Source of the DNA: Phascolarctos cinereus
Taxonomy: Eukaryota; Chordata; Mammalia; Diprotodontia; Phascolarctidae
Assembly: GCF_002099425.1 (NCBI RefSeq)
Contig: NW_018343973.1
Coordinates: forward strand, 2,112,501 to 2,176,500
Direction: 5' to 3'
DNA: 64,000 nucleotides
Notes under the pieces: model-generated
Seen by the model: only the letters and a program-made list of their open reading frames with translations
The model's database searches: none
Told to the model about the DNA's origin: nothing
Program-made: the position numbers and the translations under genes
In this document: positions 1-11,164 of the stretch, piece by piece
Position numbering within the stretch: the stretch's first letter is position 1
Layout: every line of letters starts with the position of its first letter

Positions 1-254
1 GTTGTTGTTTAGTCATTTCAGTCATGTCTGATCCTTTGTGCCCCCATATGGGATTTTCTTGGCAGAGATACTGGAGTGGTTTGCCATTTTTCTAGTTCAT
101 TTTATAGATGAGGAAACTGAGGCAAACAGGGTTAAGTGATTTGCCCAGGGTCACAAAGCTAGTAAGTGTCATGGGGCCAGATTTGAACTCAGAAAGATGA
201 GTCTTTCTGGCTCTGGGCCCAGGACTGTATCTACTGCATCACCTAGCTGCACCT
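1..254 (-). mobile_element. CORE-SINE with BovB/RTE-like tail
   Basis: Read on the minus strand this is a MIR-like head (tRNA B-box-like GAGTTCAAAT, then GTGACCCTGGGCAAATCACTTAA) followed by a tail in which 'ggcaaaccactccagtatc' and 'tcagacatgac' match the 3' end shared by BovB LINEs and their SINEs. It ends in (CAA)n at the window edge, so the element may continue to the left. The head is at about 254 and the tail at 1. Confidence 0.85.
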
Positions 255-261
255 TAATTTT

Positions 262-450
262 AGCACCTTTCTTCCATTAATTATTGCTTATTTCTTCTGT
301 TTATAGCTTATTTGTATATATTTCTTTGCATGTTGTCTCCTCCATTAGGTTGTGAGCTCTTTGAGGACTGATACTGTCTTTTGCTGCCAGTGCTCAGCAT
401 GGTGCCTGTAACAGGCAGGTATTTAACAAATGTTTATTGATTGATTGAGA
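262..450 (+). mobile_element. L2 LINE 3' end
   Basis: The stretch carries the L2 3'-terminal pattern: 'gtgagctctttgaggactg', then 'agtgctcagcatggtgcctg', then a (T)ATTGATTGA tail. The fragment is short and old and does not code. Confidence 0.65.
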
Positions 451-1484
451 TATCCTGTGAAATACAAAACCCCTCAGGGCAATCCCCCCATGCAGATACC
501 ATCTCAAGTAATGAGCAATGATAGATATATCATGTTTATATTTATCATGTTGCTTACTAGTGCCAAGCATGAACTCATCAATAAAAATGGAATCAGGCCT
601 ATAAACTATTATATACAGTAGGGGATAGAACAAAAGATGGTGTTGGGGTTTTTTGTGTTGTTTTTTTTAGTTTTGCCTAAATTATTAGGGAGGGGAGAGA
701 GGCAGGAAAAAAGAAGATGGTGTCCTTCAACTTCTTAGCTTTGCAAATGCAGAGAGAGGGAGGAGGGAGGAAATAGAGTATATAAATTCAGTAGATTCCA
801 GAAGCAACTCAAGGCAGACACATTCAAGCAAATCACAAATGCTTTTCAGGAAGATCACTCCTTAATCAATGAACTATACAAGGGCCCAACTACTCAGGAT
901 TATAGTACATCCTATAGTGACTATAGTATAATCCGCCTTGGGTAGTGATGATCTTCACTGGTAATCAGCTCACACTGCTGGAGTGCCCACATGCACTCTC
1001 CTCACAGCTTCGAAATCCTGCCTCTCTTCTTTTTCATTACTCTTGCCTTTCATCATCTTTCTGTTTCTCCTTCCAGCAGAGAAGACTTCACTTCCCAACG
1101 GCCGCCACGTAGGACTACATGGCCTTTTGCAAGGTCATGTTTCTCGTAAACCCCAGTTACCATCTTCAATGATGTTTTGAACATGAGCTTGTACCCTAAG
1201 CAGCTGTTGGCTTCAGTTACCATATCTCTTCCTTTGTCTAAGAGACAGTATTTGCTGGTCAGGCAGTTTCTGGTTTCTTTTGGCAAGGGAAATGTTTTGC
1301 CCTGTTGATACTTCTCTAAGAAATGGTGATAGTCAAAAGTCAATGTCTCTGCTTTTGAACATTTCTCATTTTTTGGAGTCCATGATTTACTTTGAAGCAG
1401 ATGAGATGTGAGCTACTATTCTACACAGTGTCTTCTTATCTTTTTCTTTCCTTATACTTTGGTGTTTACTTTTTTAAAAATTTT
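451..1484. other. No gene or recognised repeat
   Basis: I see only short, unconvincing open frames and purine-rich patches near 690-775. No splice-bounded exon or RNA gene is recognisable. Confidence 0.5.
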
Positions 1485-1636
1485 ATTATTATTTTTTAGG
1501 CAGTTGGGGTTAAGTGACTTACCCAGGGTCACACAGCTAGTAGGTGTCAAGTGTTTGGTTTGAGGCTGGATTTGAACTCAGGTCATCCTAACTCCAAGAC
1601 CAGAGCTCTATTCACTGAGCCACCTAGCTGCCCCCG
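1485..1636 (-). mobile_element. Short A-tailed SINE (MIR-head, WSINE1-like)
   Basis: On the minus strand the element begins GGGGGCAGCTAGGTGGCTCAGTG, carries the B-box-like GAGTTCAAATC and GTGACCCTGGGTAAGTCACTTAACCCC, and ends in an A/T-rich tail (T-rich here at 1485-1497). Its length of about 150 bp is usual for this SINE. Confidence 0.85.
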
Positions 1637-2149
1637 GTGTTTACTTTTAAGTCAATAAATATTTAAGAAAAATCCAGTACCACTATTAGAAAAACAACTC
1701 TGAAAGCATGTTGTGCTGTCATTTTCATATACAAAGGACAGCATTTCCCCTGTTAATAATGCTGAGTAGTGTTATCACTGCAGTGGCCATTAATGCAGAA
1801 CATGAGAGTTCTTTGAAAACTCCCATTTGTGTTTATCCTTCAGGTCATGAATGGGAGAGAGTACTCAAAGAGAGTTGAAGTACTTTTTCCACTAGAGAAT
1901 TTCTTCTCTTTACAATCAGAATACTCGTTATTCAGTAAGGAATTTTAACTACCAGAGAGCTTGAACAAAATCTTCCTGCAATTTAAATAAAATCTCAAGC
2001 CTGTTTGGGGAGTGGTGGTGACAGTATAGGAGAGAAGAGGGGAAGGTAGCTTTCCTCCTACTTAGTTCATGATGCCATGCTATGGGTGAACATGACTTTC
2101 AGCCTCTCTGGATGTTGCAGTAAAGAGAGAAAATGTCCCAGCTAGAAGT
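1637..2149. other. No gene or recognised repeat
   Basis: The sequence is AT-rich and I can assign nothing to it. The L1 that follows may begin slightly earlier than 2150. Confidence 0.4.
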
Positions 2150-2520
2150 TTTTAAAGGTGCCAATAGAAAATTTACTGTTACATAATAACCCAGCTTTTG
2201 ATAAACCCAAAGATCTTGGTTACTGGGACAAGAACTCACTATTTGACAAAAACTGTTGGGAAAATTGGAAAGAAGTCTGGCAGAAACTAGGCAGAGACCA
2301 GCATTCCCACTGTATACTAAGAAAAACACAAAATGGCTACGTGATTTAGACATAAAGGGTGATGTAATAAGCAAAAAGTGGAGCATGGAAGAAATTATAT
2401 GTCAGATCTATGGATAGGGGACAAATTCACAACCAAATAAAGAAATTTCTGGATATTAAAATGGATAATTTTGATCACATAAAATTAAATTTTTTTTTGC
2501 AGAAACAAAACCAATGTAGT

Positions 2521-2810
2521 TGTTGTTTATCCTTCATTCTTGAAGAAGACCAATGACATCATGAGGGTAATGTCTTTTTTCTTGGCTAGGCAATGGGGTT
2601 AAGTGACTTGCCCAGGGTCACATAGCTAGTAAATGTCAAGTGTCTGAGGCCAGATATGAACTCAGGTACTCCTGACTCTAGGGCCAGTGCTCTATCCACT
2701 GCACCACCTAGCTGCCCTAAAGGTGATGTCTTGACTTGCAAGTAGAGTGGCTATGCACTCTCTCCTCCAGAGTCATCTGAGTCCAGTGACAAGACATGTC
2801 AAGATGACTC
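2521..2810 (-). mobile_element. SINE with RTE-like LINE tail, inserted in L1
   Basis: The minus strand runs from a head (GTCACTGGACTCAGATGACTC) to a tail 'cttcttcaagaatgaagga' plus (CAA)n. The flanks 'ccaatgtagt' (2511-2520) and 'cccatgcagc' (2811-2820) look like a diverged target-site duplication in L1 ORF2. The tail matches the 3' end of the LINE at 11640-12315, which suggests that LINE family mobilised it. Confidence 0.75.
2577..2721 (-). mobile_element. A-tailed SINE nested in the SINE
   Basis: This is a complete short SINE in minus orientation. It is flanked by 'ggtaatgtctt' (2566-2576) and 'ggtgatgtctt' (2722-2732), a target-site duplication with one mismatch inside the host SINE. It is the youngest layer of a three-level nest. 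Confidence 0.9.
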
Positions 2811-3717
2811 CCCATGCAGCTAAAACTAGAGGAAAAAAAGGAAACTGGAGGGAAGACTCTTTGTAGCAAATTTTTCTGATAAAGGTCTCACTTGTAAAAT
2901 ATATAGGGAACTGAGTCAAATTTAAAAGAGTAACAGCCATTCCTTAATTGATATATGGCCAAAGGATAATTTTAAGACAATTTTAAGAGGAAGATATCAA
3001 AGCTATCGATAGCTATGAAAAAATGCTTTATGTCACTAATAATTAGAAAAATGCAAATTAGAGCAATTCTTAGGTATGACCTCATACAATCAGATTGGCT
3101 AAAATGACAAGTAAAATGACAAATGCTGGAAGGGATGTGGGAAAACAAGTACACTAATGCATTATTGGTAGAGCAGTGAATCAGTCCAACCATTATGAAA
3201 AGTAATTTGGGACTATTCATACCCTTTGACCTGGAAATACTGCTACTAGGCCTATACCCTAGAGATCAAAGAAAGAGATCAAAGAAAGGGGGAAGGGCCT
3301 GTATGTACTAATATGTACATCTGTAGACATAGATAGAGATGTGTGTGTGATCCCAATCAGCAATTTTTGTGGTATCAAAAAATTAGAAACTGAAGGGTTA
3401 CCCATCAACTGGAGAATGGCTGAACAAGTTATGATATACAAATTCAATGGACTACTATTGTGTTATAAGAAATGATGAAGGGGATGGTTTCAGAAACACC
3501 CAGGAAAACTTGTATGAATGAATGAAGAATGAAGGGAGGAGAACTAGGAGAATAACTTATCCAGTTACTGCAGTATTTTGAAGATAATCTACTTTGAAAG
3601 ACTTAATAACTCTAAGCAACACAATGACCAGCTACAATTCTAATGACTCATGATGAAATGTGCCACCCACCTCTAGAAAGACAACTGATGGACTCAGAGT
3701 TCAGATCGAAGCACATT

Positions 3718-3736
3718 TTCTTTTCTTTCTTTCTTC

Positions 3737-3815
<79 letters not shown>

Positions 3816-3817
3816 TT
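3718..3817 (+). repeat. (TTTC)n microsatellite
   Basis: About 100 bp of TTTC tetranucleotide repeat grows out of the T/C-rich part of the L1 3' UTR. Its long open frames on both strands are repeat artefacts. Confidence 0.97.
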
Positions 3818-4059
3818 TTGATTTTTTTAAAAAAAACTTGTCTAACATGTACTTTTGTTTTGCATGGCTATCTGTATTTGTAATGGTTTCTATTTTTCTT
3901 GCCTTCTCAATGGGGGTGGGGAGGGAGAGGGTTAGGGAGAGAATTTGGAACTGAAAATTTTTAAAAATTGAATTAAAAAAAATAAAATCTAATACTGCCC
4001 ACGTGGTAGGAGAATTCAGAATGTCTTCTGCCATCTTAAGTGATCTGGGTATGCTCAAA

Positions 4060-4830
4060 GCTCAGCAAATTGTTAGAGGTGAAAAAGATGGGAATTATTA
4101 ATGTTTGAAGGGTTGTGGAAAGACAGGTACACTAATGCACTATTGATAGTGTTGTAATTTGGTCTAATCATTCTGGAAAACAATTTGAATGATCCTACAA
4201 AAGTAACTAAAGTATCCATATTCTTTTACCCAAAGGAACCACACTAATTGGCATATACGCCAAGGAGGTAAGTAATTAAAAAAAGAGAGGGAGAAGAAGG
4301 CTCCACACACACCATCATATTTATTAGAAACGCTTTTTGAAGTAACAAAGAATGTAAACAAAGTGTATATACATTGGAGGACAGCTAAGCAAGTCATAGC
4401 ATATGAATATATTGGAGTATTATTGCTAAGTAAAAAAACCAAGGAGTATGAAACCATAAAAAGCATGAGAAGACATAAATTGATACAAAGTAAAATGAAA
4501 ACAGGAAAAAAAAACTATATCAAATGACTACAGCAACGGAAATGGAAAGAATAATAACAAAACAACTGAAACTGAATGTTGTGAAATTATAATGACTGAG
4601 ATTAACCTCCAAAAGATATATGAGAAGAGAAATTATGGGTGTGGAATACTACATATATCAGACTTTTTAGATGGTTAGCTTTGGTGAACTGTTTTCTCTC
4701 TGTCTTTGTCTGTCTTTCTTTAAAATAAGTGATTATTTTCTGGGAAGAGGTAGGGATAGGGATATATTGAGAAATATTGGTGACACAAAAACAAAAAGAA
4801 ATTTAAAAAAAATTAAAAACCAAATGGGTC
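4060..4830 (+). mobile_element. Degraded L1 3' end
   Basis: The sequence follows the order of the marsupial L1 ORF2 C-terminus and 3' UTR ('acactaatgcactattgata', 'ggagtattattgc', a G-rich run, an A-rich end). It is much more diverged than the copy just upstream. Confidence 0.6.
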
Positions 4831-5194
4831 AAGCATACAACCTTCTACCTCTGGGATAAGTCAAAGAAGTTAGCTAAGAAATTTTACTCTTTCATCCAAG
4901 TTTTATATGAGCTAAAACATATACTTCAAACTAGCCTGTGGGGCTTCTGAGTCCTCTAGAGGAAGGATAATGCCAGGTCAGATGAGCCTTCCCCAAATGC
5001 CCTTAACTTCAAAAGAATGATCTGAAAATGATAACATCATAATGCTCTTCCATTATTTGAAATTCCTTGTCCCACCTGAGTTTTTGGCTCTATTGTTAGC
5101 TTGTGATTGTATTACCATTTCTATTATGTTTGGGTCTTTGCAAATTATTTTTATTATGTTGCTGTTATTTTCATTATCATTTTTCCTTTTTAGC

Positions 5195-5480
5195 TTTCTA
5201 CAACTCACATATGGTGGGAGCAAAACCCCTCATGTAGGTTAAGCTAGTTTTATCTTAAAAGGTTTTGAGAAATTCCTCCAGAGTTGGTTGACTCAGAGGA
5301 CTAAGGGCTCAGACTATTGACCACTTCCTCATTACCTGAGTCCAAAAACATTCCACTAAGACTTGTGGGGCATCAGGTCCTCGGAGGTTTGGCTGGAGTA
5401 ACACAATGAGTAATGCAGGTTATGGGAGTTTGACTCAGTTGAATTAACTTGAAGTGTCCTCAGTGCCTCTTCTTATTGAC
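5195..5480 (+). repeat. Unclassified direct-repeat module A, copy 1
   Basis: About 285 bp is clearly similar to 8480-8755. Shared pieces include 'gaggtttggctgga', 'cacaatg.gtaat.caggc' and 'caacttgaggtgtcctca'-type strings. The family is unknown. A divergent LTR or a local duplication are both possible. Confidence 0.65.
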
Positions 5481-6087
5481 TATCCTTCTCATTCTATGAC
5501 TAAAACTACCAGGGCATTGGCCTGAAAAAGGTTCAGCCCAGCATTGGCTTAGTCTTGGAACATAATGAGTTTCTTTAAGTGGGAGGCAGGGCAGTGCAGA
5601 GGAAGGGTTTGTCCTTGTGGCTTCTGGCCATAACTTTTGGAGATGCCTGTAGAAATGATGGCTCCTTACTATGAGGCACCCCATTCCTGAGACATTAGAG
5701 TGAATTTGCCTGCATTCATTTGTCAAGAAGAGAACATACTGTGTGCTTAAAAACTGTACCTTGAAGAGATTATTGTATTTTAGACCCTCCATCTTTGTTG
5801 GGCCTTCAGCTTGGAAATTAGAGACTCCTCCAAATTTTCCTAAGTGATCTCTTCAGAACCCAGTTTACCTTCAGCAGCAGCCTGTCAGGACTGAATTGGG
5901 GAGATGAAAGATGTCTATTATTAGACAAGGACAAACTCAGAAGAACTGCTCAGCCCTTGCAGAGAATGGATGCCTTTTTGTTGTTAATGTTGTTGTCCAA
6001 CTGCCCAAGGGAGGCCTCTTGAAAAAAGGCCTCTCCCAAGCCTTAAGAGAAAGGAGGGAAAGGGAGCAAACATTTATTAACCTCCTA
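5481..6087. other. No gene or recognised repeat
   Basis: This spacer between modules A1 and B1 does not match the spacer between A2 and B2 by eye. The open frame at 5460-5792 (minus) has no recognisable domain. Confidence 0.4.
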
Positions 6088-6372
6088 CTAGCCTGCAAAT
6101 AAGCTCTTTTATTATCTCATCTGACCCTCATTTGAGTCACATTAGAAGGAGTTATATTTGTGTAAAATATTTGGTTTTGAATGGCTTTTTGGAAATGACA
6201 ATACAGCTGAACCAACAGTCCTCAGTCCTATAATTATATATGGACATAGCTAGCATTAAAGAGTAGCATGAGGGACTTTAACTGTGAGACAATGCAAACC
6301 GAAGCAGAACCCTGGAATTTTAGGATTGTCTAACAACTGTGCTGAAGAAACTGACTTCTGTTTGTTTTTTGA
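6088..6372 (+). repeat. Unclassified direct-repeat module B, copy 1
   Basis: The stretch is roughly 90% identical by eye to 9528-9816. Both hold 'aatacagctgaaccaacagt', 'cctcagtcctataattat' and 'ggattgtctaacaactgtg'. Copy 1 has about 20 extra bases near 6120. Confidence 0.8.
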
Positions 6373-6949
6373 ACTTGGAATTTGACATGCCAACCACAAT
6401 TTTGCCACAAGGATTTTGTTCTGAGTTTTCGGTTCTAGCCATTAGGGAAGGGTCTTAAAAGACAATGCTAAATTCCTCCCAGGAGCCCAGAGGCATTTAT
6501 AAAATTAGGAATATGGACAAATGTGCCAATTTCAACCCCATTTAATTAGCTGAGGTCAGGCAGGGCGTTGCACCAATTTAAAAACTCTTACTGCTGTGTG
6601 AATTGTAATTCTTTCTCTATTGAGTACTACTGAGAAGCCTCTGAAAAGCATAGAACTTGGGGCCCAGAAACATTTCCCCTATCTGAACAGAAAGGGACAC
6701 TGCTTGTGTATGGGAAATAGAGCAGATGTACTGGCCTAGAGGAGTCTGAACACAGGAGGACAGTGGCAGCTCAGAGCCCCCAGCCACCTTTATAGATTCT
6801 TCAGAGTAAAGGCCTGCCCTTGTGAGAAGTAAGAAATGATTGTATTTCCATATAAGGAAATTGAGAGAAAAGTGCTTTGGGTCAGGAACTTCAAGAACCA
6901 GCTAAAATTGAGTGAAACTGATTGTTTGATTAAAGAGGCTGGAGGTAAG
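6373..6949. other. No gene or recognised repeat
   Basis: The sequence is AT-rich and non-coding, and no repeat can be assigned. Confidence 0.4.
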
Positions 6950-7195
6950 AAAAAGGTTAAGGTTTACTTAGAGTGTGCATGCTTAATAGGTTCATGAATA
7001 CTAGCTCCTCCACTTACAGGCAGCAGGGCTAAGACGCCATTTTATGTATGAAGAAGGAGGGAGAAACATACCAAGGAGAACATGTGATGGGCGTTTCAGG
7101 AAATCTGTGACCTGTGATGACTTCTACCAATGAAAGTCAGCTAGGAGGGACTTGCAGCCCGGAATAGGGGTATAAGGTGCTCTTGCTTCTGTAGG

Positions 7196-7265
<70 letters not shown>

Positions 7266-7395
7266 CTCCAGTGCCACACCCACTTCTTGTAGGAAGCATA
7301 TTAAAGGTTTCACTGCTTCACTCATCCTGAGTCTGTCTAACTTACTGTGTCTATTTGGGCATCAGAGGTTATTTCCAGCACTATAGAGTAGAATC
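6950..7395 (+). mobile_element. Candidate solo LTR (endogenous retrovirus-like fossil)
   Basis: The order is promoter-like: a CCAAT motif (7127), a TATA-like GGTATAAGG (7168), a (TG)n tract, then an ATTAAAG polyadenylation-like signal (7301) followed by a T/C-rich stretch. No flanking viral genes are seen. The boundaries are approximate and the family is not assigned. It looks old. Confidence 0.4.
7199..7262 (+). repeat. (TG)n microsatellite
   Basis: About 32 uninterrupted TG units. The open frames through it are artefacts. Confidence 0.98.
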
Positions 7396-7496
7396 AGGCT
7401 CCAGTAGTGGCTGGGCTGTAAGTGCTCAGACCCATGACAACACTCTTCTCCAACACAGAGCAGAAGAGCTTGGGGCCTTAGTAGTAGTTGTTGTAC

Positions 7497-7683
7497 CAGG
7501 AGCTTTGACCCTGAGGCCACATGTTCCCTTCTAGATCCTTGGTTGTGGCTTTTTTGACTGAGTCCAAGCTTTACAGAACAAATCATTTTATTAAGGGGAT
7601 CTTGTTCTGTGAAGTTTGGATTTAGTTGAAGGGCTGCACTTGAGGACCACATGTGGCCTCAAGATGCAGTTTCCCCACACTTG
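7497..7683 (+). mobile_element. hAT-like foldback MITE
   Basis: The left half (gaggccacatgt...tgactgagtccaagctttac) is the inverted complement of the right half (gtgaagtttggatttagttg...cacatgtggcctc), so the element is one long imperfect palindrome of about 187 bp. This layout, and the ends, resemble non-autonomous hAT elements of mammals. I cannot see a clear 8-bp target duplication. Confidence 0.65.
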
Positions 7684-8479
7684 TAGACCCAGGCAGTGTG
7701 GGCTTCAGCTTCTGGCTGGAGGCCAGTGGGCAGAGACACAGATGCCATCAGTAGTGAACAACAGAGGCAGAGAGATAGGCCCTAGCAGCAGCAGCAGTGG
7801 CAGCCCAGTGGCAAAAGAATGGGCCCTGGCACGAGCAATGACAAAAGGCAGACCCATTGCAACTCATTGATTACTGTAAAGTAAAACTAATTAACCATCC
7901 ATGTTGTTGCCAGTACAACACCTGGTGATTATGATTTATATATATATATATATATACCTCCTCCTCAGGGAGGGCTCAGAAGACAAAGGGGTGGCATTAT
8001 TGGGAGGGAGCTTGATTTATGCCATCAAGGGAGAGGTGAAAGTGTCTAAGCGGCCCAAGCTGAAGTAGGACAATTCTTCAGAAGTCTTTCATGGGGCAAA
8101 GATTTTGTATTTTTCTGGGTGAAAGTACAAGGCGATTCTCCATGACCTCTGATGAAGATTAGTAATTATGAAGGAAGTGTCACTGATGTTCCTGTTATTG
8201 TTTCTGCTAAATAGTTGCCTTTTTACATTGAGAAACCTCCTGTAAACTTCAAAGATTTGGCATCACCCACTATATGGACTTAATCATTTAGCTTGGTCCT
8301 TCTGGGAACTTTTGCATTGTTTTGTTTTTGTTGTATTTCTGTTTTAGTTTTTCTCTTTGTCCTTTGTGCTACCTATATCAGGCTTCTTGAATCCCAGAGG
8401 TCAGAATATACCAGTAACAGACCCCAAATCATTTAAGTGGTGATAAGTCCTCTGGAAGACCTTAAGGCCTTTACCATTA
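7684..8479. other. No gene; short (AT)n
   Basis: A short (TA)n lies at 7936-7956, and otherwise the sequence is unassigned. The Ser/Gly-rich open frame ending at 7870 covers an AGC repeat and is not convincing as a gene. Confidence 0.4.
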
Positions 8480-8755
8480 AGAAGTGGAGTATGGTAGGAG
8501 CAATATATTAACCCACACCCCCCACGCAGTTTTGGCTAATTTTTTGCTCAAACGTTATTGAGACATTTCTCCAGATTTGGCTGGCTCAGGGAACAAGGAC
8601 TCAGACTACTGACTTTACATGAGTACAAAGCACCAGAATGAACCTGGGAGAGGGTATTCTATGAGGTTTGGCTGGAGGATCACAATGGGTAATACAGGCA
8701 AGGGAATCTTGCTTAGCTGGATCAACTTGAGGTGTCCTCAATGATTATCCTCATA
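8480..8755 (+). repeat. Unclassified direct-repeat module A, copy 2
   Basis: This is the partner of 5195-5480, in the same orientation about 3.28 kb further on. Confidence 0.65.
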
Positions 8756-9527
8756 AACCTCTATTTTGTTGACTGTTGAGTGACCTGTGTCTCATTTTGT
8801 TCTAGTACTGAACCTAAACTACTCAGATCAGACCCCTCCCAGAAGACCACACAAGACTACAGATATATAGCAGCCAGCTTATCCCCAAGAAAGAGTGGGA
8901 GGGTGAGGAACTCAGTTCCTCCATTGTAGAGTTTTCAGTTCCCGTATAAAGGAAAAAGGGTTACTTTTAAACAGCCACAAATCCTTCCTCTATTTGTCTG
9001 CTATTAAAATTCTACTGAAGGCTTTGGACTCTGAAGAATTAAAGAAATGCAGCTAAATTTTCTAAGTAATTATAGATCCCTGTGTTACCTTTAATTCTTT
9101 AGCAGTGTTTTTTTTTTCCAAAGTAACTAACGGGTGTCTCTGTGGAAGGCAAAGTTGTCCAGCCATTGCTCATTCCTTTCCACTCCCTCTTCCCTTCTGG
9201 AGAGGATCAGAATTGATCCTTGCAAGACACACCTATCTCTTCTTTGGTCATTAGCCTTTTTTCCCTGCAATGATCCCCTTCTCTCTTTCATTACAACAAT
9301 TTGCTTGCTTTTAACCTAGAAGCAATATAATGACCCTCAGGTCCACTTCTATTTCTCTATTATTCATATAGTATATATATTATATTTATTGATATAATCA
9401 TCAAAGTTCAGAGCCCCCAGTTAGGAAAAGTCAAAGATTTGTATCTCTATCCTATTTAAATTCTAATCCCTGGTTTCCTCCATTCTCTTTTACTTGGTAT
9501 ATGATAGGTATACAGACATGCAGGACT
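8756..9527. other. No gene or recognised repeat
   Basis: This is the spacer between modules A2 and B2. It is AT-rich, with no coding signal. Confidence 0.4.
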
Positions 9528-9816
9528 CTCTTCTACTAGCGTGCAAATAAGCTCTTTTATTACCTCATATTAGAGGGAGTTATATTTGTGTAAGTTATTT
9601 GGTTTTGAATGGCTTTTTAGAAATGACAATACAGCTGAACCAACAGTCCTCAGTCCTATAATTATACATGGACATAGGACTAAGGAGTATTAAGCATTAA
9701 AACATAGCATTAAGGAGCATAAGGGACTCCAACTATGAGACAATGCAAACCAAGGCAGAGCTCTGGAATTTTAGGATTGTCTAACAACTGTGCTGAAGAA
9801 ACTGAGTTCTGTTTGT
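9528..9816 (+). repeat. Unclassified direct-repeat module B, copy 2
   Basis: This is the partner of 6088-6372, about 3.44 kb downstream. It carries some 25 extra bases rich in 'aaggag/taagca' near 9678-9715. Confidence 0.8.
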
Positions 9817-10074
9817 TTTCAAGGAGGGAGAGGGTCCTAGCAGATATATTTAGTGGCAGGTGTCTATTCTGCAACTTCTCTCATAACAACCTTCTGATAC
9901 TTATATACTATAAATATGTAAGTATTATTCTCCCAATAAAGTCTTTTTATCAGGTATCTTTATCTTATTTTCTGTTATTACAGAAGAGTTGGGCCCCTGA
10001 GCAAGGCTACATCCCTCCTCAGGATTCTAGGAGTATTCTGGAGGAGTTATAGGGATATCTTTTGAATATTTAAA

Positions 10075-10790
10075 AATTTTAAAATGTATTTTTTAACTAT
10101 TTCATTAAATATTTCCCAATTACATTTAAAAGTTTTTTTAAACATTCATTTAAAAATTTTTGAGTTCCAAATTCTGTCCCTCCTTCCTGTCCCTCCCCCA
10201 CCCCTTAAGAGAGCAAGAACTATGCTATTGATTATCCATGTGAAATCATGCAAAACATATTTTCTGTATTAGCCATGTTGCAAAAGAAAACACACACAAC
10301 AAAAAATAGTTTTTTAAAAAAGACATGCTTCAATCTGTATTAAGAGTTCATCTCCTCTCTCTGGAGGTGGATAGTATTTTTCATTATGGATCCTTTGAAA
10401 TTGTCTTGGATCCTTGATCAGAGTAGCTGAGTTTTTTATAATTGATCATTGTTACAATATTGCTGTTACTGTGTACAATATTCTCCTAGTTTGTTGACTT
10501 CACTTTGCATCAGTTTGTATCAGACTTCTCGGGTTTTTTTCAAAACATCCTGCATTTCATTTCTTATACCACAATAGAATTCCATCATAATCATACTTGT
10601 TCAGCCATTCCCCAATTAATGAGCATCCCCTCATTCTCCAATTCCTTGCCACCACAAAAAGAGCTGCTATAAATATTTTTTGTGCAAATAGATCTTTTCC
10701 CATAGTTCCAAACTGTTCTTCAGAATGGTTGGAGCAGTTCACAACTCTATCCAGCAACAGTGCATTAGTGTTGAGGATATCTTTCTAATA
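10075..10790 (-). mobile_element. L1 LINE 3' end
   Basis: The minus strand encodes FIAALFVVARNWRMRGCSLI followed by GEWLNKYDYDGILLWYKK, the last part of L1 ORF2. A 3' UTR ending in 'ggaactcaaaaattttt' and an A-rich tail at 10075-10100 follows. It is 5'-truncated. Confidence 0.85.
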
Positions 10791-11164
10791 CTATTGGCTT
10801 AAGTCTCTTTTTAGGTGTGTTCTCTCCAATATCAAGTACTAGTTATGGTTAACATCTCTATTATATTATTGATAGCCTTCAATGATTAGTGACCCAGTTT
10901 CATTCAACCAATTAATATTAATTAGCTTTTACAAAGGGAAATTTACCAAGAAGGTATAGCATAAACAGAAGTTACAAAGCTTTTCCCCTGAGAAGATGAA
11001 GATTGATCCTCTATCATTTTCTTATTGATCCTCTTTACAACTAATTGACTTTGTCCCATAACTGCTTAAGTGATGGTTTTTTGTCTCTGATCTTGGTTCA
11101 GAGTTCAGCTGGCCTATAAAGGGTTAAGTTTAAAAATTTACCTCTTCTGCTCAAGTTGAGGAAT
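10791..11164. other. No gene or recognised repeat
   Basis: The sequence is AT-rich and unassigned. The LTR that follows may begin within it. Confidence 0.4.

Larger units (their letters stand above)
2150..3992 (+). mobile_element. L1 LINE, ORF2 C-terminus and 3' UTR
   Basis: The frame starting near 2158 contains NNPAFDKPKDLGYWDKNSLF and later 'ldikmdnfdhikln', both typical of the mammalian L1 ORF2 C-terminus. The 3' part holds the L1-like 'SHMKK', 'CW..CG' and 'GILLWYKK' equivalents, then a 3' UTR ending in a G-rich run, 'gaatttggaact' and an A-rich tail near 3990. The ORF is broken by many stops and is split by a SINE insertion at 2521-2810. The element is 5'-truncated. Confidence 0.85.
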
